From: Enterobacter asburiae
GTDB taxonomy: Bacteria > Pseudomonadota > Gammaproteobacteria > Enterobacterales > Enterobacteriaceae
DNA: 64,000 nt
NCBI RefSeq assembly: GCF_021440515.1
Contig: NZ_JAKCMV010000014.1
Location: 62,001-126,000 of the forward strand
Direction: 5' to 3'
Each line of letters opens with the position of its first letter. Position 1 is the stretch's first letter. A program made the position numbers and the translations under genes. The notes beneath the pieces were generated by a model. The model saw only the letters and a list, made by a program, of their open reading frames with translations, made no database searches and was not told the DNA's origin. Below are positions 37,593 through 49,359 of this stretch, piece after piece.

Positions 37593-38279
37593 AATCTGAT
37601 AGACCGTCCCGAACAAAGGGGACAAGCCTGCCACTTTTAGCCTCTGTCGGCGATGACCTGGATCAATCGCCCTGGACGGCTTTTATCTATTTGAATAACT
37701 ATTCAAGATTACTGCAATTTCATTCACGTCCGTTGTAATTACTTTTCCTTATGTTCTGATGGTTTTTTTCATTTGTAGCGTCATCACTGAAAAACAGTAA
37801 CTTTATGCGGGTTTGATGACCATGCCAGATAATTATTCTGCTTAAAAACCGCTATTCAGCACGCTACAGTGATAATACCGCTTTCATATAGTGAGTCAGA
37901 TCACACTCCATATTGCTTCCCTGGCAGGTTTAGTGATTGTCAAAATAGTTAAATACTCAATAAAAACAAAAACATAACACCTCATTAGCACATTTTTGTA
38001 TAAATAAGATTGCCATTTGACCTGTAAACCAATTCCCGATAAGTTGGAAATCCGCTGGAAGCTTTCTGGATGGGCGGCCTGCCCATCATATTTATGCAGT
38101 AATTGAGATTCCCTCTGAAGCAAGTCCTCAAACTTGTTTACCTGCGCGAAAGGATGAAAAAGAGGGCGAATGCGAGGTCCGCGTATGATACGCAAACCCC
38201 GTCGCCACGCTCTTTCTGTGCCTGTGCGCCACGGTTACGTTCAGAGAGAAGCCCGACGAGCCTGGGGAGGTTCACTGAT
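37593..38279 (+). promoter_or_regulatory. yhcC-gltB intergenic region and gltB leader
   Basis: About 690 bp, AT-rich from 37680 to 38000. A near-consensus CRP site, GTGAGTCAGATCAC, lies at 37891-37904. A possible -10 TATAAAT is near 37999-38005. In the leader, GATGGGC (38069-38075) pairs with GCCCATC (38081-38087), a hairpin also remembered from E. coli. In E. coli gltBD is strongly controlled by Lrp and also by CRP, and a long upstream region is expected; individual Lrp sites could not be resolved by eye. Confidence 0.55.
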
Positions 38280-38328
38280 ATGTTGTACGATAAATCCCTT
38301 GAGAAGGATAACTGTGGTTTCGGCCTGA
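38185..38328 (+). CDS. Possible 47-codon leader ORF overlapping the gltB start
   Basis: ATG at 38185 opens a frame reading [14 protein letters not shown], which resembles the N-terminal extension annotated for E. coli GltB. Here that frame is out of register with gltB (+2) and stops at 38326-38328, 46 bases inside gltB. In E. coli the same segment is in frame. It may be only untranslated leader sequence, or a small upstream ORF whose translation affects gltB. No clear ribosome-binding site was judged decisive. Confidence 0.3.
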   Translation: MIRKPRRHALSVPVRHGYVQREARRAWGGSLICCTINPLRRITVVSA

Positions 38329-41300
38329 TCGCCCACATAGAAGGCGAACCTAGCCACAAGGTAGTGCGTACTGCTATTCACGCACTGGCCCGAATGCAGC
38401 ACCGTGGCGCCATCCTTGCCGATGGTAAAACCGGCGACGGTTGTGGCCTGCTGCTGCAAAAACCGGATCGTTTCTTCCGCATCGTGGCGGAAGAGCGCGG
38501 CTGGCGTTTAGCCAAAAACTACGCGGTGGGCATGCTGTTCCTGAATCAGGATCCTGAAAAAGCCGCAGCCGCACGCCGCATTGTCGAAGAAGAACTTCAA
38601 CGTGAAACCCTGTCGATTGTCGGCTGGCGCGATGTGCCAACCAACGAAGGGGTGCTCGGTGAAATCGCCCTCTCCTCGCTGCCTCGCATCGAACAAATCT
38701 TTGTTAATGCGCCTGCGGGCTGGCGTCCACGTGATATGGAACGCCGCCTGTTCATCGCCCGCCGCCGCATTGAAAAACGTCTTCAGGACGATAAAGAGTT
38801 CTACGTTTGTAGCCTCTCGAACCTGGTGAACATCTATAAAGGTCTGTGTATGCCGGCCGATCTGCCGCGCTTTTACCTGGACCTGGCGGACCTGCGTCTG
38901 GAATCGGCCATTTGCCTTTTCCACCAGCGCTTCTCCACCAACACCGTTCCACGCTGGCCGCTGGCTCAGCCGTTCCGCTATCTGGCGCACAACGGCGAGA
39001 TCAACACCATTACCGGTAACCGCCAGTGGGCGCGTGCCCGTACCTATAAGTTCCAGACGCCGCTGATCCCTGACCTGCACGATGCCGCGCCGTTCGTTAA
39101 CGAAACCGGCTCTGACTCAAGCTCAATGGATAACATGCTTGAGCTGCTGCTGGCCGGTGGTATGGATATCGTGCGTGCCATGCGTCTGCTTGTTCCGCCA
39201 GCCTGGCAGAACAACCCGGATATGGATCCGGATCTGCGCGCCTTCTTCGACTTCAACTCCATGCACATGGAGCCTTGGGACGGCCCGGCGGGCATCGTCA
39301 TGTCCGACGGCCGATTCGCGGCCTGTAACCTGGACCGCAACGGTCTGCGTCCGGCTCGCTACGTCATCACCAAAGACAAGCTCATTACCTGCGCTTCCGA
39401 AGTCGGGATCTGGGATTACCAGCCTGACGAAGTGGTCGAAAAAGGCCGCGTCGGGCCTGGCGAGCTGATGGTTATCGACACCCGCGTGGGCCGCATTCTG
39501 CACTCCGCAGAGACCGACTACGACCTCAAAATCCGTCACCCGTATAAAGAGTGGATGGAGAAAAACGTTCGTCGCCTCGTGCCGTTCGAAGATCTGCCGG
39601 ATGAAGAAGTGGGCAGCCGCGAAATGGACGACGACACGCTCGCCAGTTTCCAGAAGCAGTTTAACTACAGCGCTGAAGAGCTGGATTCGGTGATCCGCGT
39701 GCTGGGCGAAAACGGCCAGGAAGCGGTCGGCTCAATGGGTGACGATACCCCGTTTGCCGTGCTCTCCAGCCAGCCGCGCATCATCTACGACTACTTCCGC
39801 CAGCAGTTTGCGCAGGTGACCAACCCGCCAATCGATCCGCTGCGTGAAGCGCACGTTATGTCGCTGGCGACCAGCATCGGCCGCGAGATGAACGTCTTCT
39901 GCGAAGCCGAAGGCCAGGCGCACCGTCTGACCTTTAAGTCGCCGATCCTGCTGTATTCTGATTTCAAGCAGCTCACCACCCTGCAAGAGGAGCACTACCG
40001 CGCCGACACGCTCGACATTACGTTCGACGCGACCGAAGCGACCCTCGAAGAAACGGTGAACGCGCTGTGTGACAAAGCCGAGCAGATGGTGCGTAACGGC
40101 ACCGTGCTGCTGGTGCTGTCCGACCGTAATATCGCGAAAAACCGTCTGCCGGTGCCTGCGCCAATGGCAGTGGGTGCGATCCAGACGCGTCTGGTCGATA
40201 AGAGCCTGCGCTGCGACGCCAACATCATTGTTGAAACCGCCAGCGCCCGCGATCCGCACCACTTTGCCGTGCTGTTAGGCTTTGGCGCGACGGCGATCTA
40301 CCCGTACCTGGCCTACGAAACGCTGGCCCGTCTGGTTGATACCCGCGCGATCGAAAAAGCGTACCGGACCGTGATGCTGAACTACCGTAACGGCATCAAC
40401 AAAGGTCTGTACAAGATCATGTCCAAAATGGGCATTTCGACCATCGCCTCTTACCGCTGCTCGAAGCTGTTTGAAGCGGTCGGCCTGCACGACGAGGTGG
40501 CAGAACTCTGCTTCCAGGGCGTGATCAGCCGTATCGGCGGCGCCGGTTTTGCTGACTTCCAGCAGGATCTGATGAACCTGTCGAAACGCGCCTGGCTGGC
40601 ACGCAAGCCGCTGGATCAGGGCGGTCTGCTGAAGTATGTCCACGGCGGCGAATACCACGCCTATAACCCGGACGTGGTGCGCACCCTGCAACAGGCGGTC
40701 CAGAGCGGCGAATACAGCGACTATCAGCAGTATGCCGAGCTGGTGAACAACCGTCCGGCGGCGACGCTGCGCGACCTTATCGCCCTGAACCCGGGTGACG
40801 ACGCGGTCAGCATCGACGACGTTGAACCGGCATCTGAACTGTTCAAACGCTTCGACACCGCCGCAATGTCTATCGGCGCGCTCAGCCCGGAAGCCCACGA
40901 GGCGCTGGCGGAAGCGATGAACGGCATCGGCGGTAATTCAAACTCCGGCGAAGGCGGTGAAGATCCGGCGCGTTACGGCACCAACAAAGTGTCCCGTATC
41001 AAGCAGGTGGCCTCCGGGCGCTTTGGCGTTACGCCAGCGTACCTGGTCAACGCCGACGTGATTCAGATTAAAGTCGCTCAGGGTGCAAAACCGGGCGAAG
41101 GCGGTCAGCTGCCGGGTGATAAAGTCACGCCGTACATCGCCAAACTGCGCTATTCGGTGCCGGGCGTGACGCTGATCTCCCCGCCGCCGCACCACGATAT
41201 CTACTCTATCGAGGATTTAGCGCAGCTGATTTTCGACCTGAAACAGGTCAACCCGAAAGCGATGATCTCCGTGAAGCTGGTTTCAGAACCGGGCGTGGGC

Positions 41301-42740
41301 ACTATCGCCACTGGTGTGGCAAAAGCCTATGCGGATCTCATCACCATCGCCGGTTACGACGGCGGTACCGGCGCAAGCCCGCTCTCCTCCGTGAAATACG
41401 CGGGCTGTCCGTGGGAGCTGGGTCTGGTGGAAACCCAGCAGGCGCTGGTGGCGAACGGTCTGCGTCATAAGATCCGTTTGCAGGTGGATGGCGGCCTGAA
41501 AACCGGCCTCGACATCATCAAAGCGGCGATCCTGGGTGCGGAAAGCTTCGGCTTCGGCACGGGCCCGATGGTCGCGCTCGGCTGTAAATACCTGCGTATT
41601 TGTCACCTGAACAACTGCGCAACCGGCGTTGCGACTCAGGACGAGAAGCTGCGTAAGAACCACTACCACGGCCTGCCGTTCAAAGTGACCAACTACTTTG
41701 ACTTCATCGCCCGCGAAACCCGCGAGCTGATGGCGCTGCTGGGCGTGAAGCGTCTGGTCGATCTGATTGGCCGTACCGACCTGCTGAAAGAGCTGGAAGG
41801 CTTCACCGCCAAGCAGCAGAAGCTGGCGCTCGGCAAGCTGCTGGAAACCGCGCAGCCGCACCCTGGCAAAGCGGTTTACTGCACCGAGACTAACCCGCCG
41901 TTCGACAACGGCGTGCTGAACGCGCAGCTGTTGCAGCAGGCGAAACCGTATGTTGACGAGAAGCAGAGCAAGACGTTCTGGTTTGATATCCGCAACACCG
42001 ACCGTTCCGTGGGGGCGTCCCTCTCCGGCTACATCGCGCAGATGCACGGTGACCAGGGGCTGGCAGCCGACCCGATTACCGCGCACTTTAGCGGTACCGC
42101 AGGCCAGAGCTTCGGCGTGTGGAACGCGGGCGGCGTTGAGCTGTATCTGACCGGCGATGCCAACGACTACGTGGGTAAAGGCATGGCGGGCGGTCTGCTG
42201 GCGGTGCGTCCTCCGGTCGGGTCAGCCTTCCGCAGCCACGAGGCGAGCATTATCGGTAACACCTGTCTGTACGGCGCGACCGGCGGTCGTCTGTTTGCAG
42301 CAGGCCGTGCGGGTGAGCGTTTTGCGGTGCGTAACTCCGGTGCCATCACCGTGGTTGAAGGCATCGGCGATAACGGCTGTGAATACATGACGGGCGGGAT
42401 TGTTTGCGTGCTGGGTAAAACCGGCGTGAACTTCGGCGCAGGCATGACGGGCGGTTTTGCTTACGTCCTGGATGAAGACGGCGAGTTCCGCAAACGCGTG
42501 AACCCGGAGCTGGTGGAAGTGCTGGACGTTGACACGTTGGCTATCCACGAAGAACACCTGCGCGGTTTGATTACCGAACACGTGCAGCATACCGGTTCTT
42601 CGCGCGGCGAAGAGATCCTGGCCAACTGGCCGGCGTTCTCGGCGAAATTCGCGCTGGTTAAACCGAAGTCCAGCGATGTTAAAGCACTGTTGGGTCACCG
42701 TAGTCGTAGCGCAGCAGAGCTGCGCGTGCAGGCGCAGTAA
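38280..42740 (+). CDS. gltB: Glutamate synthase (NADPH) large subunit
   Basis: A 1486-residue ferredoxin-like large subunit that makes glutamate from glutamine and 2-oxoglutarate with GltD. A short propeptide precedes Cys12 ([10 protein letters not shown]), the class II amidotransferase nucleophile. The FMN/synthase domain carries the 3Fe-4S cysteines Cys1102, Cys1108 and Cys1113, and the C-terminal GXGXG beta-helix domain follows. The start at [11 protein letters not shown] is chosen because GGGGAGG lies 9 bases upstream and the longer E. coli frame is broken here. It forms an operon with gltD. Confidence 0.97.
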   Translation: MLYDKSLEKDNCGFGLIAHIEGEPSHKVVRTAIHALARMQHRGAILADGKTGDGCGLLLQKPDRFFRIVAEERGWRLAKNYAVGMLFLNQDPEKAAAARRIVEEELQRETLSIVGWRDVPTNEGVLGEIALSSLPRIEQIFVNAPAGWRPRDMERRLFIARRRIEKRLQDDKEFYVCSLSNLVNIYKGLCMPADLPRFYLDLADLRLESAICLFHQRFSTNTVPRWPLAQPFRYLAHNGEINTITGNRQWARARTYKFQTPLIPDLHDAAPFVNETGSDSSSMDNMLELLLAGGMDIVRAMRLLVPPAWQNNPDMDPDLRAFFDFNSMHMEPWDGPAGIVMSDGRFAACNLDRNGLRPARYVITKDKLITCASEVGIWDYQPDEVVEKGRVGPGELMVIDTRVGRILHSAETDYDLKIRHPYKEWMEKNVRRLVPFEDLPDEEVGSREMDDDTLASFQKQFNYSAEELDSVIRVLGENGQEAVGSMGDDTPFAVLSSQPRIIYDYFRQQFAQVTNPPIDPLREAHVMSLATSIGREMNVFCEAEGQAHRLTFKSPILLYSDFKQLTTLQEEHYRADTLDITFDATEATLEETVNALCDKAEQMVRNGTVLLVLSDRNIAKNRLPVPAPMAVGAIQTRLVDKSLRCDANIIVETASARDPHHFAVLLGFGATAIYPYLAYETLARLVDTRAIEKAYRTVMLNYRNGINKGLYKIMSKMGISTIASYRCSKLFEAVGLHDEVAELCFQGVISRIGGAGFADFQQDLMNLSKRAWLARKPLDQGGLLKYVHGGEYHAYNPDVVRTLQQAVQSGEYSDYQQYAELVNNRPAATLRDLIALNPGDDAVSIDDVEPASELFKRFDTAAMSIGALSPEAHEALAEAMNGIGGNSNSGEGGEDPARYGTNKVSRIKQVASGRFGVTPAYLVNADVIQIKVAQGAKPGEGGQLPGDKVTPYIAKLRYSVPGVTLISPPPHHDIYSIEDLAQLIFDLKQVNPKAMISVKLVSEPGVGTIATGVAKAYADLITIAGYDGGTGASPLSSVKYAGCPWELGLVETQQALVANGLRHKIRLQVDGGLKTGLDIIKAAILGAESFGFGTGPMVALGCKYLRICHLNNCATGVATQDEKLRKNHYHGLPFKVTNYFDFIARETRELMALLGVKRLVDLIGRTDLLKELEGFTAKQQKLALGKLLETAQPHPGKAVYCTETNPPFDNGVLNAQLLQQAKPYVDEKQSKTFWFDIRNTDRSVGASLSGYIAQMHGDQGLAADPITAHFSGTAGQSFGVWNAGGVELYLTGDANDYVGKGMAGGLLAVRPPVGSAFRSHEASIIGNTCLYGATGGRLFAAGRAGERFAVRNSGAITVVEGIGDNGCEYMTGGIVCVLGKTGVNFGAGMTGGFAYVLDEDGEFRKRVNPELVEVLDVDTLAIHEEHLRGLITEHVQHTGSSRGEEILANWPAFSAKFALVKPKSSDVKALLGHRSRSAAELRVQAQ

Positions 42741-44168
<1,428 letters not shown>

Positions 44169-44174
44169 TCCTCT

Positions 44175-44205
44175 CCGCCGCAGGCCAGACGCTGGCCTGC
44201 GGCGG
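44175..44205. terminator. Hairpin between convergent gltD and the fimbrial cluster
   Basis: A 14-bp perfect stem (CCGCCGCAGGCCAG with its complement) closes a 3-base loop. There is no T tract on either side. It sits 7 bases after the gltD stop and 8 bases before the stop of the convergent gene. Confidence 0.65.
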
Positions 44206-44212
44206 TCAGGCA

Positions 44213-44914
44213 TCACAAATAGACAATACTGATCACCGCGCTGCCGTTTAGCCGTATCTCCTGACGACTCCCCAGCTTGTTTGCAACCGATGTGCTGACC
44301 TGTAAAGGCAGGGTCGCGCTCATGATCGCCTGCGGCGTGGTCGTACCTTTTTGCACAAAGGTGTAGAAGTAATCCTGATCGACAGGAAGAGGCAGTAGCG
44401 AAGATTTCTCCCAGGGACCGTCCTTACTGACGGCTCCGGCCATCTCAACATCCACCGCAGCCCCGCCCTCAGTCGCGCTTATCCCCTGAGAATTAATTTG
44501 CACGGCATAGCTACCAATCGGTTTGCCTTCCGCCGTCAGTCCAAGCCCGAAAAGCCGGGAAGGATCGCTGACATACGCCCCGCCATTAATCTGAAAACGC
44601 GCGCCCACTTCACCGCGATCGTCTTTCCCGGTGACCATTGAATCCGCACGCGTGTCGCGCGCCGTAATCGCAATCCCGGTTGAGGATTCGCACTGGATGG
44701 TCAGGGTGATATCGCGCGTGCCAAGCTGCGTAAAGCTGTCTACGGCTAAACTTGATACGTGATTCTTCCCGTAATCCACCATCCCGTTATTACTTAACAG
44801 GGGTGTACAGGCTGCGGCCTCGGCCGTCACTTCAAAGTCGATACTTACCGTGTCGCCTGCCGTTGCAGAGAGGCAAAACAGCAGACCGGGCACAGCAAAA
44901 AGAGAGCGTTTCAT
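44213..44914 (-). CDS. DUF1120 (GltF/YhcF-family) pilin-like protein, distal gene
   Basis: A 233-residue secreted protein with a signal peptide of about 20 residues (ending SATAG). The mature chain has the family pattern EAAACTPLLSNNGMVDYG, a second Cys in LTIQCESS and a C-terminus of SAVISIVYL. These features resemble E. coli GltF and YhcF and, loosely, pilins. By position it corresponds to E. coli YhcF. It overlaps the preceding gene by 4 bp. Its role as a fibre subunit is inferred from the linked chaperone and usher. Confidence 0.75.
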   Translation of the reverse strand: MKRSLFAVPGLLFCLSATAGDTVSIDFEVTAEAAACTPLLSNNGMVDYGKNHVSSLAVDSFTQLGTRDITLTIQCESSTGIAITARDTRADSMVTGKDDRGEVGARFQINGGAYVSDPSRLFGLGLTAEGKPIGSYAVQINSQGISATEGGAAVDVEMAGAVSKDGPWEKSSLLPLPVDQDYFYTFVQKGTTTPQAIMSATLPLQVSTSVANKLGSRQEIRLNGSAVISIVYL

Positions 44915-45441
44915 TGTGCCTCCACCTTCACCTGAAGATTGCCACGGTATTTTTCTCTGTCGGTTATCGATGCGCTTTTCACCTCTGAATTGACCGCCAG
45001 CGTGACGGAGATATTTTGCCCCGTCAGCTCATCGCCATTCAAAAACGCAATCCCGCCGTTAAGCGCAATATCAACCTGCTGGTGTCCTGAGTCCGTCAGC
45101 ACAGCGTTGGCACCAGACACCGACGCCAGCATGGCCTCTTTGTCATCCACCCGCGCCGTCATGGCAGTGATTTTCATCTCTCCCGAGTCACCTAACGCGA
45201 AGCTGTTGCTGCGTGGTAATGACGAGCTAAAAAAAAGCCTGACGCGCTGGGGTTTGTCGCATATCACGTTCAGCACCAGCTGTTTTTCAGGAAGACGAAT
45301 GGTTTTCCCTCCGGCGCTTTGCCGCTCCATTGCGCTCAGCGGACTATAGGTGACCGTTTGCTGGCTGGTGACAAGTTGACATTCCGCCCTGACGCCACAC
45401 GAGAAGGCCAGCAGCAAGACAATCAGATACGAGTAATTCAT
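44911..45441 (-). CDS. Small secreted protein of the chaperone-usher cluster (YhcE-like position)
   Basis: A 176-residue protein with a signal peptide of about 19 residues (ending GVRA), one Cys at the mature start (ECQLV) and one in NVICDKP. It looks like a beta-rich pilin or minor subunit, but I do not recognise the sequence. Its position between usher and last DUF1120 gene matches E. coli yhcE, which is broken by an IS element in K-12, so this could be an intact version. It overlaps both neighbours by 4 bp. Confidence 0.6.
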   Translation of the reverse strand: MNYSYLIVLLLAFSCGVRAECQLVTSQQTVTYSPLSAMERQSAGGKTIRLPEKQLVLNVICDKPQRVRLFFSSSLPRSNSFALGDSGEMKITAMTARVDDKEAMLASVSGANAVLTDSGHQQVDIALNGGIAFLNGDELTGQNISVTLAVNSEVKSASITDREKYRGNLQVKVEAQ

Positions 45442-47816
45442 TTACATGTTCCCGCGACGTTCTCATAAAAATGTTCGGTGGACGGCGCCTCGGAAAGGGT
45501 GAAGTCCAGTTTGCAGCTGCCACCCTCAGGCCGGGCAATAAGCGGCAGCTTCGCAGGCAGATCGTTTAAGAAAATCACGCCGTCATCCACTGACGTTGTC
45601 AGGTAACCCCCCTCGCTATCGGTGATAGCAGTCCCTCTGGGCAGAAGTTTCCCGTCACTGGTCGTAATGTTTAATAAGATGCGTCGCTGCGTAAGGGTAT
45701 TGAACTGGACTTTGCCCACGGCGCCTTTCGCCTGCCGGAGCATTCGGGTCCCGTTGCCAATATCCATATTTTTTGGCAGCGATTCGGTCCTGACCTCAAC
45801 GCGTGATTTCCTCCATGCCGGTACAGATGGAATCACCGCCTGTCCGGTAAAGTCTGTCCAGACCGGGCCTTGCACGGTATCCAGACGCACGCCAGAAACC
45901 GGTTTATCCAGCTGGGCGATAGCGAAAGTTTCTCTTATTGAGAAAGGAGAGAAGGTCACGCCATCGCTATGAGCCGCCACACCGCCCTGCAAAGAGCCGG
46001 AATAGCTTCTGCTCCCCGGGCCGTTCATGCTGGCATTCAGGCTAAGCTGGCTGTAATGCAGGTTGCTGGAGATCCCCCCGGCAAAGCTGCTCTCTTGCTG
46101 CTGCTCATTCCGCTCGGTGCTGAGCATGTAGTAGGTATTCTCAAGCACGCGACCCGTGGTGTTGAGGCCATATCGGTTGTCACCTTTCTTCTGTCGGGAA
46201 TAAAGATTCACTGCACGTTCGCCGAAAGGCACAGACAGGGTGACGTAGAACATATCCTCGTTTTTTCGATCGCTGTTGCTGCTGCCAAGCTGGCGCTGCC
46301 AGCTGCTTGAAACGGAGAATGACCTGAACCCTTTCCCCCAGCTCAGCATTGAGTAACGTGAACGCTCCCCGTCGCCGTATGGCTGGTTTTCATAGAAGCT
46401 AAAGCGGAACGTGCCCAGTAGCGGGTTGCCCCAGCTGGTGCCGAGGATGTATTCGTATTTGCTATTTTTTTCATCGCTGTTCTCGATCGCTTGCGAAAAC
46501 TCCCGATAGTCAATGGTGTTATACGCAACGGATGCGCTAAGGCCAACGTTCAGCGGCGTGGAAGATGAGAGCACCAGCTGATATTTTTGCCCCTGAAGCG
46601 AATGACCGCGATCAAACGACTGTTTCACGCTCGTGGAACCATTGACGGACGGCAGCAGCGCTGAATCAAGCTGCATCCCCACGCCCTGATAGCTATCGGC
46701 GGCAATCACGCCCATTTCCAGGTTGTGTGAATAACCCAGCCGCTTTCCACCCGACAGGCTCGCCACCCAGGGCGTTTCAGTGTAACTGTCGCTGACGCGG
46801 CCCACTGAAAAGGCGTACCCGGCTGGCGTGCCAGGACTCATGTTGTAAAGCGTGGATGGAACAGTGTATTGATGCTGGGTGCCATCGGTTTCTACAACGG
46901 TGACGTCAAGATCGCTGCCAAAGTTGCGTAAAGGGATATCCGTCAGGGTAAAAGCCCCTGCCGGGACCAGCGTGGAAAAGACCATTATCCCCTGCTGGCG
47001 GATCTCGACACGAGCCTGGGCAGTATTGGCGATCCCTGAAACCTGAACACCGTTGGAGTCCGGGTTTAGCGCATCTTCTGACACCAGTTCGACGCCGTAA
47101 ATATTGCTGCCTTCAAGCAGGCGGTTATTCAGGTTCACTTCACCTGCTTTCATCGTCGTTTTTAAGCCAGCAAAGGTGTGTTGCAGGTAGTTTTGCGAGT
47201 TTTCACTGTTCAGCTTGCCCTCGCTGCGGCTGATTAACTGGCTGCTGCGAAATAGCCAGTCACTGATGTTAACGCCGCCGTTAAGCATCAGCTGTGAGTA
47301 GTCTGAACGCCCGCCGATAAACTCGTTGCGGGATGAGAGCAGGGCGTAATTCAAAATGCCTGCGTTGCCACCGGTGCTGTAATCCGATAACACAGCCCCT
47401 TGCTGCTCCAGACGCTCCTGACGAAGCACAAGCTCAATACGTTCCTGAACAGGAGCAGGTTTAATTACCGAGTCAGGGTATGCGGCCAGATAGTCGTAAC
47501 ATCCGTCCTTATAATCCGAAGGCACTCGAATACCTGCCTGCTCCATGAACGATCGGTCGAAACACAACTGTCCATTGTCATCAAACGTGGCGACAATCTT
47601 TCCTGCATCATGGCCGTTGACCATAAGAGAGAGGGAGTGTTTTCCCGGGAGGAATTTAGCTTCCTGCGAAAAGTATTGAGAAACTTCAGGATCAACACCT
47701 AACGATTTTAACGTTTCACGATCGAACTCTACCGGCAGTGTTTCCGTTCCCTCAGCGATGGTTGCGTGCGCACAACCCATACTTATTGCACAAGCCAATA
47801 GCGTTTTCCTGAACAT
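45438..47816 (-). CDS. Outer-membrane usher (FimD/PapC type, YhcD-like)
   Basis: A 792-residue usher. A signal peptide (about 1-21, MFRKTLLACAISMG...) is followed by an N-terminal chaperone-binding domain, a beta-barrel with plug (roughly 130-620), and C-terminal domains with a cysteine pair (GGSCKLDF, AGTCK). Typical usher phrases such as GAFTLTDIPLRNFGSDLDVTVVE are present. It should translocate and assemble the cluster's subunits. The ATG at 47816 with an AGGAAG site upstream is preferred over a TTG at 47837. By gene order it corresponds to E. coli yhcD. Confidence 0.88.
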   Translation of the reverse strand: MFRKTLLACAISMGCAHATIAEGTETLPVEFDRETLKSLGVDPEVSQYFSQEAKFLPGKHSLSLMVNGHDAGKIVATFDDNGQLCFDRSFMEQAGIRVPSDYKDGCYDYLAAYPDSVIKPAPVQERIELVLRQERLEQQGAVLSDYSTGGNAGILNYALLSSRNEFIGGRSDYSQLMLNGGVNISDWLFRSSQLISRSEGKLNSENSQNYLQHTFAGLKTTMKAGEVNLNNRLLEGSNIYGVELVSEDALNPDSNGVQVSGIANTAQARVEIRQQGIMVFSTLVPAGAFTLTDIPLRNFGSDLDVTVVETDGTQHQYTVPSTLYNMSPGTPAGYAFSVGRVSDSYTETPWVASLSGGKRLGYSHNLEMGVIAADSYQGVGMQLDSALLPSVNGSTSVKQSFDRGHSLQGQKYQLVLSSSTPLNVGLSASVAYNTIDYREFSQAIENSDEKNSKYEYILGTSWGNPLLGTFRFSFYENQPYGDGERSRYSMLSWGKGFRSFSVSSSWQRQLGSSNSDRKNEDMFYVTLSVPFGERAVNLYSRQKKGDNRYGLNTTGRVLENTYYMLSTERNEQQQESSFAGGISSNLHYSQLSLNASMNGPGSRSYSGSLQGGVAAHSDGVTFSPFSIRETFAIAQLDKPVSGVRLDTVQGPVWTDFTGQAVIPSVPAWRKSRVEVRTESLPKNMDIGNGTRMLRQAKGAVGKVQFNTLTQRRILLNITTSDGKLLPRGTAITDSEGGYLTTSVDDGVIFLNDLPAKLPLIARPEGGSCKLDFTLSEAPSTEHFYENVAGTCK

Positions 47817-47837
47817 CCGTGTTTCTTCCTGACTCAA

Positions 47838-48509
47838 TTATTCCAGTGTGGTGGTGTAGCGTTCCCCTTTGTAGCCATATCGACTCGCCGGATAAAATTC
47901 CACTTTTGTATCCGATGAGGACGGCAGTTTCACGAGAACGCTTTTGTGCGGCAAAATATACGCTTGCGGCAGCGCTCCACCTTTGCCTGAAGGTAACGTG
48001 GTATACGAGGCCACCAGGCGAACAACATAATTGCTCGGGTTACTGACCTCTATCTGGTTACCTTTTTTACGCCAGACAAGATGTTTCCAGGGAGATAAAT
48101 CCTCAGCAAGACCCGCAGGATGGATAATGACCGGCATATCCTGGCGGATCGTTACTTTTACCTCTTCTTTATCCTTCTCTTTAGGCGGAATACCTTCAAA
48201 GGTGACGCGTTTTAATTCCTCGTGCATTAAAGGCTTGTCTGCCTGAAGCATAAAACGCATCTTTTGAACCTGTCCCCCTTCTACCCGCACAACGGGCTGG
48301 GAGACAATAACGTGAACGGATTTATCACTATCCGGTAAATCAACAATTTTGGTATACAGCAATGCAGGATACTTATCGGTATTGGTGACATTCATTGTCG
48401 CCTCACCCTTTTTACCGTCAATCAACAATACGGAGGTTTCGGGTAACATACCGTTTGCATAACACTGTGATGTTAAAAGAAAAAGGGGCAGTAAAAAGGC
48501 TTTTTTCAT
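47838..48509 (-). CDS. Periplasmic fimbrial chaperone (YhcA-like)
   Basis: A 223-residue PapD-type chaperone with a signal peptide of about 18 residues (ending QCYA). Domain 1 shows QVQKMRFML and the strand motif VKVTIRQDMPVIIHPAG typical of G1/H1 strands. It stabilises subunits by donor-strand complementation before passing them to the usher. It lies 21 bp before the usher start. It corresponds to E. coli yhcA by order. Confidence 0.85.
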   Translation of the reverse strand: MKKAFLLPLFLLTSQCYANGMLPETSVLLIDGKKGEATMNVTNTDKYPALLYTKIVDLPDSDKSVHVIVSQPVVRVEGGQVQKMRFMLQADKPLMHEELKRVTFEGIPPKEKDKEEVKVTIRQDMPVIIHPAGLAEDLSPWKHLVWRKKGNQIEVSNPSNYVVRLVASYTTLPSGKGGALPQAYILPHKSVLVKLPSSSDTKVEFYPASRYGYKGERYTTTLE

Positions 48510-48639
48510 AAATAGTCATCTTCTTAAGGGGGTTAATAAAAATTATCGTTTGCCCCAGAGGTATAATATTTTTTATAAATGAAAGACCCAATAACGTGCA
48601 CAAGACGCTATTGGGTCTGAGCTACTTAAAACAATACTT
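48510..48639 (-). other. Gap between second DUF1120 gene and chaperone
   Basis: A 130-bp AT-rich gap. CCCAATA(A/G)CG-type sequences at about 48588-48616 (ACCCAATAACGTG and CTATTGGGTCTGAG) form an inverted repeat, CCCAATA with TATTGGG, that could be a terminator or processing site limiting expression of chaperone and usher relative to the subunits. Confidence 0.5.
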
Positions 48640-49359
48640 TTACAGATAAACCAGGCTGATTGTGGCGTTACCGTCCAGCTTCACTTCTAAGTTTGAACCA
48701 AGTTTATCTTTGGTCTGCACAGCGGTAGCGATAGTCAGAGGAAGCGTCAGTTCAGTGAAGTATGTCGGAACGACTTTGCCAGTGTCCGCTACGGAAATAA
48801 CACGCGTCTGATCCGGGTAGAACACGTTCCCTTCAGCTGCTACCTTCGTCCACGAACCACTGGTGTCTTTATAGAGAACATCCGCTGCATTGCCGTCTAC
48901 CGTCACACCTGCTGGTGCAGTTTTAATGGTGTATGCGCCGATTGATTTGCCGTCATCGGTTGAACCCAGGCCGAAAGCTGATGCGGAAGCCGTAAGATGC
49001 TTCGTAGGAGCAATGCCGTTTTCAATATAGGCGGTAGCAGATAAGGTAGCTTTAGAGCTGGTACGATTATCCTGCGCAATAATACCGACGGAGGCTGCAG
49101 CGTCGCATGTTACGGTCAAATTAATCGATTTGCTTTCCAGCTGAACCATGCCCGTTGAGCCTGTCGCAGTAGCGAGCTGAGCAGCGTTCATTGAACCAAA
49201 ATCGACAACTCCGCCATTATCCAGAGTAGGGACACAGGCAGCAGGCGTAAAATCACCCGTTACAATAAGCGTTGTTTCTGTGGCTGCATTTGCGCTTACC
49301 GGTGCAAGTACAGCGATACAAACTGCAAGTGCAGACAGTTTTTTATTAAATTGAGTCAT
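48640..49359 (-). CDS. DUF1120 (GltF-family) pilin-like protein, second copy
   Basis: A 239-residue secreted protein with a signal peptide of about 25 residues (ending SANA). The mature part has AACVPTLDNGGVVDFG, a second Cys in VTCDAAASVG and the end ATISLVYL. It is a close paralogue of the next gene at 49576-50298, with most motifs identical. It is probably a structural subunit exported by the linked chaperone-usher pair; E. coli GltF is the closest remembered relative. High expression relative to the usher is plausible because of the inverted repeat downstream. Confidence 0.78.
   Translation of the reverse strand: MTQFNKKLSALAVCIAVLAPVSANAATETTLIVTGDFTPAACVPTLDNGGVVDFGSMNAAQLATATGSTGMVQLESKSINLTVTCDAAASVGIIAQDNRTSSKATLSATAYIENGIAPTKHLTASASAFGLGSTDDGKSIGAYTIKTAPAGVTVDGNAADVLYKDTSGSWTKVAAEGNVFYPDQTRVISVADTGKVVPTYFTELTLPLTIATAVQTKDKLGSNLEVKLDGNATISLVYL

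Noticed and set aside
38103-38279. Upstream in-frame extension of gltB from 38103
   Set aside because: The extra residues do not match the E. coli GltB extension, which lies in another frame here, while the inner ATG has a strong ribosome-binding site.
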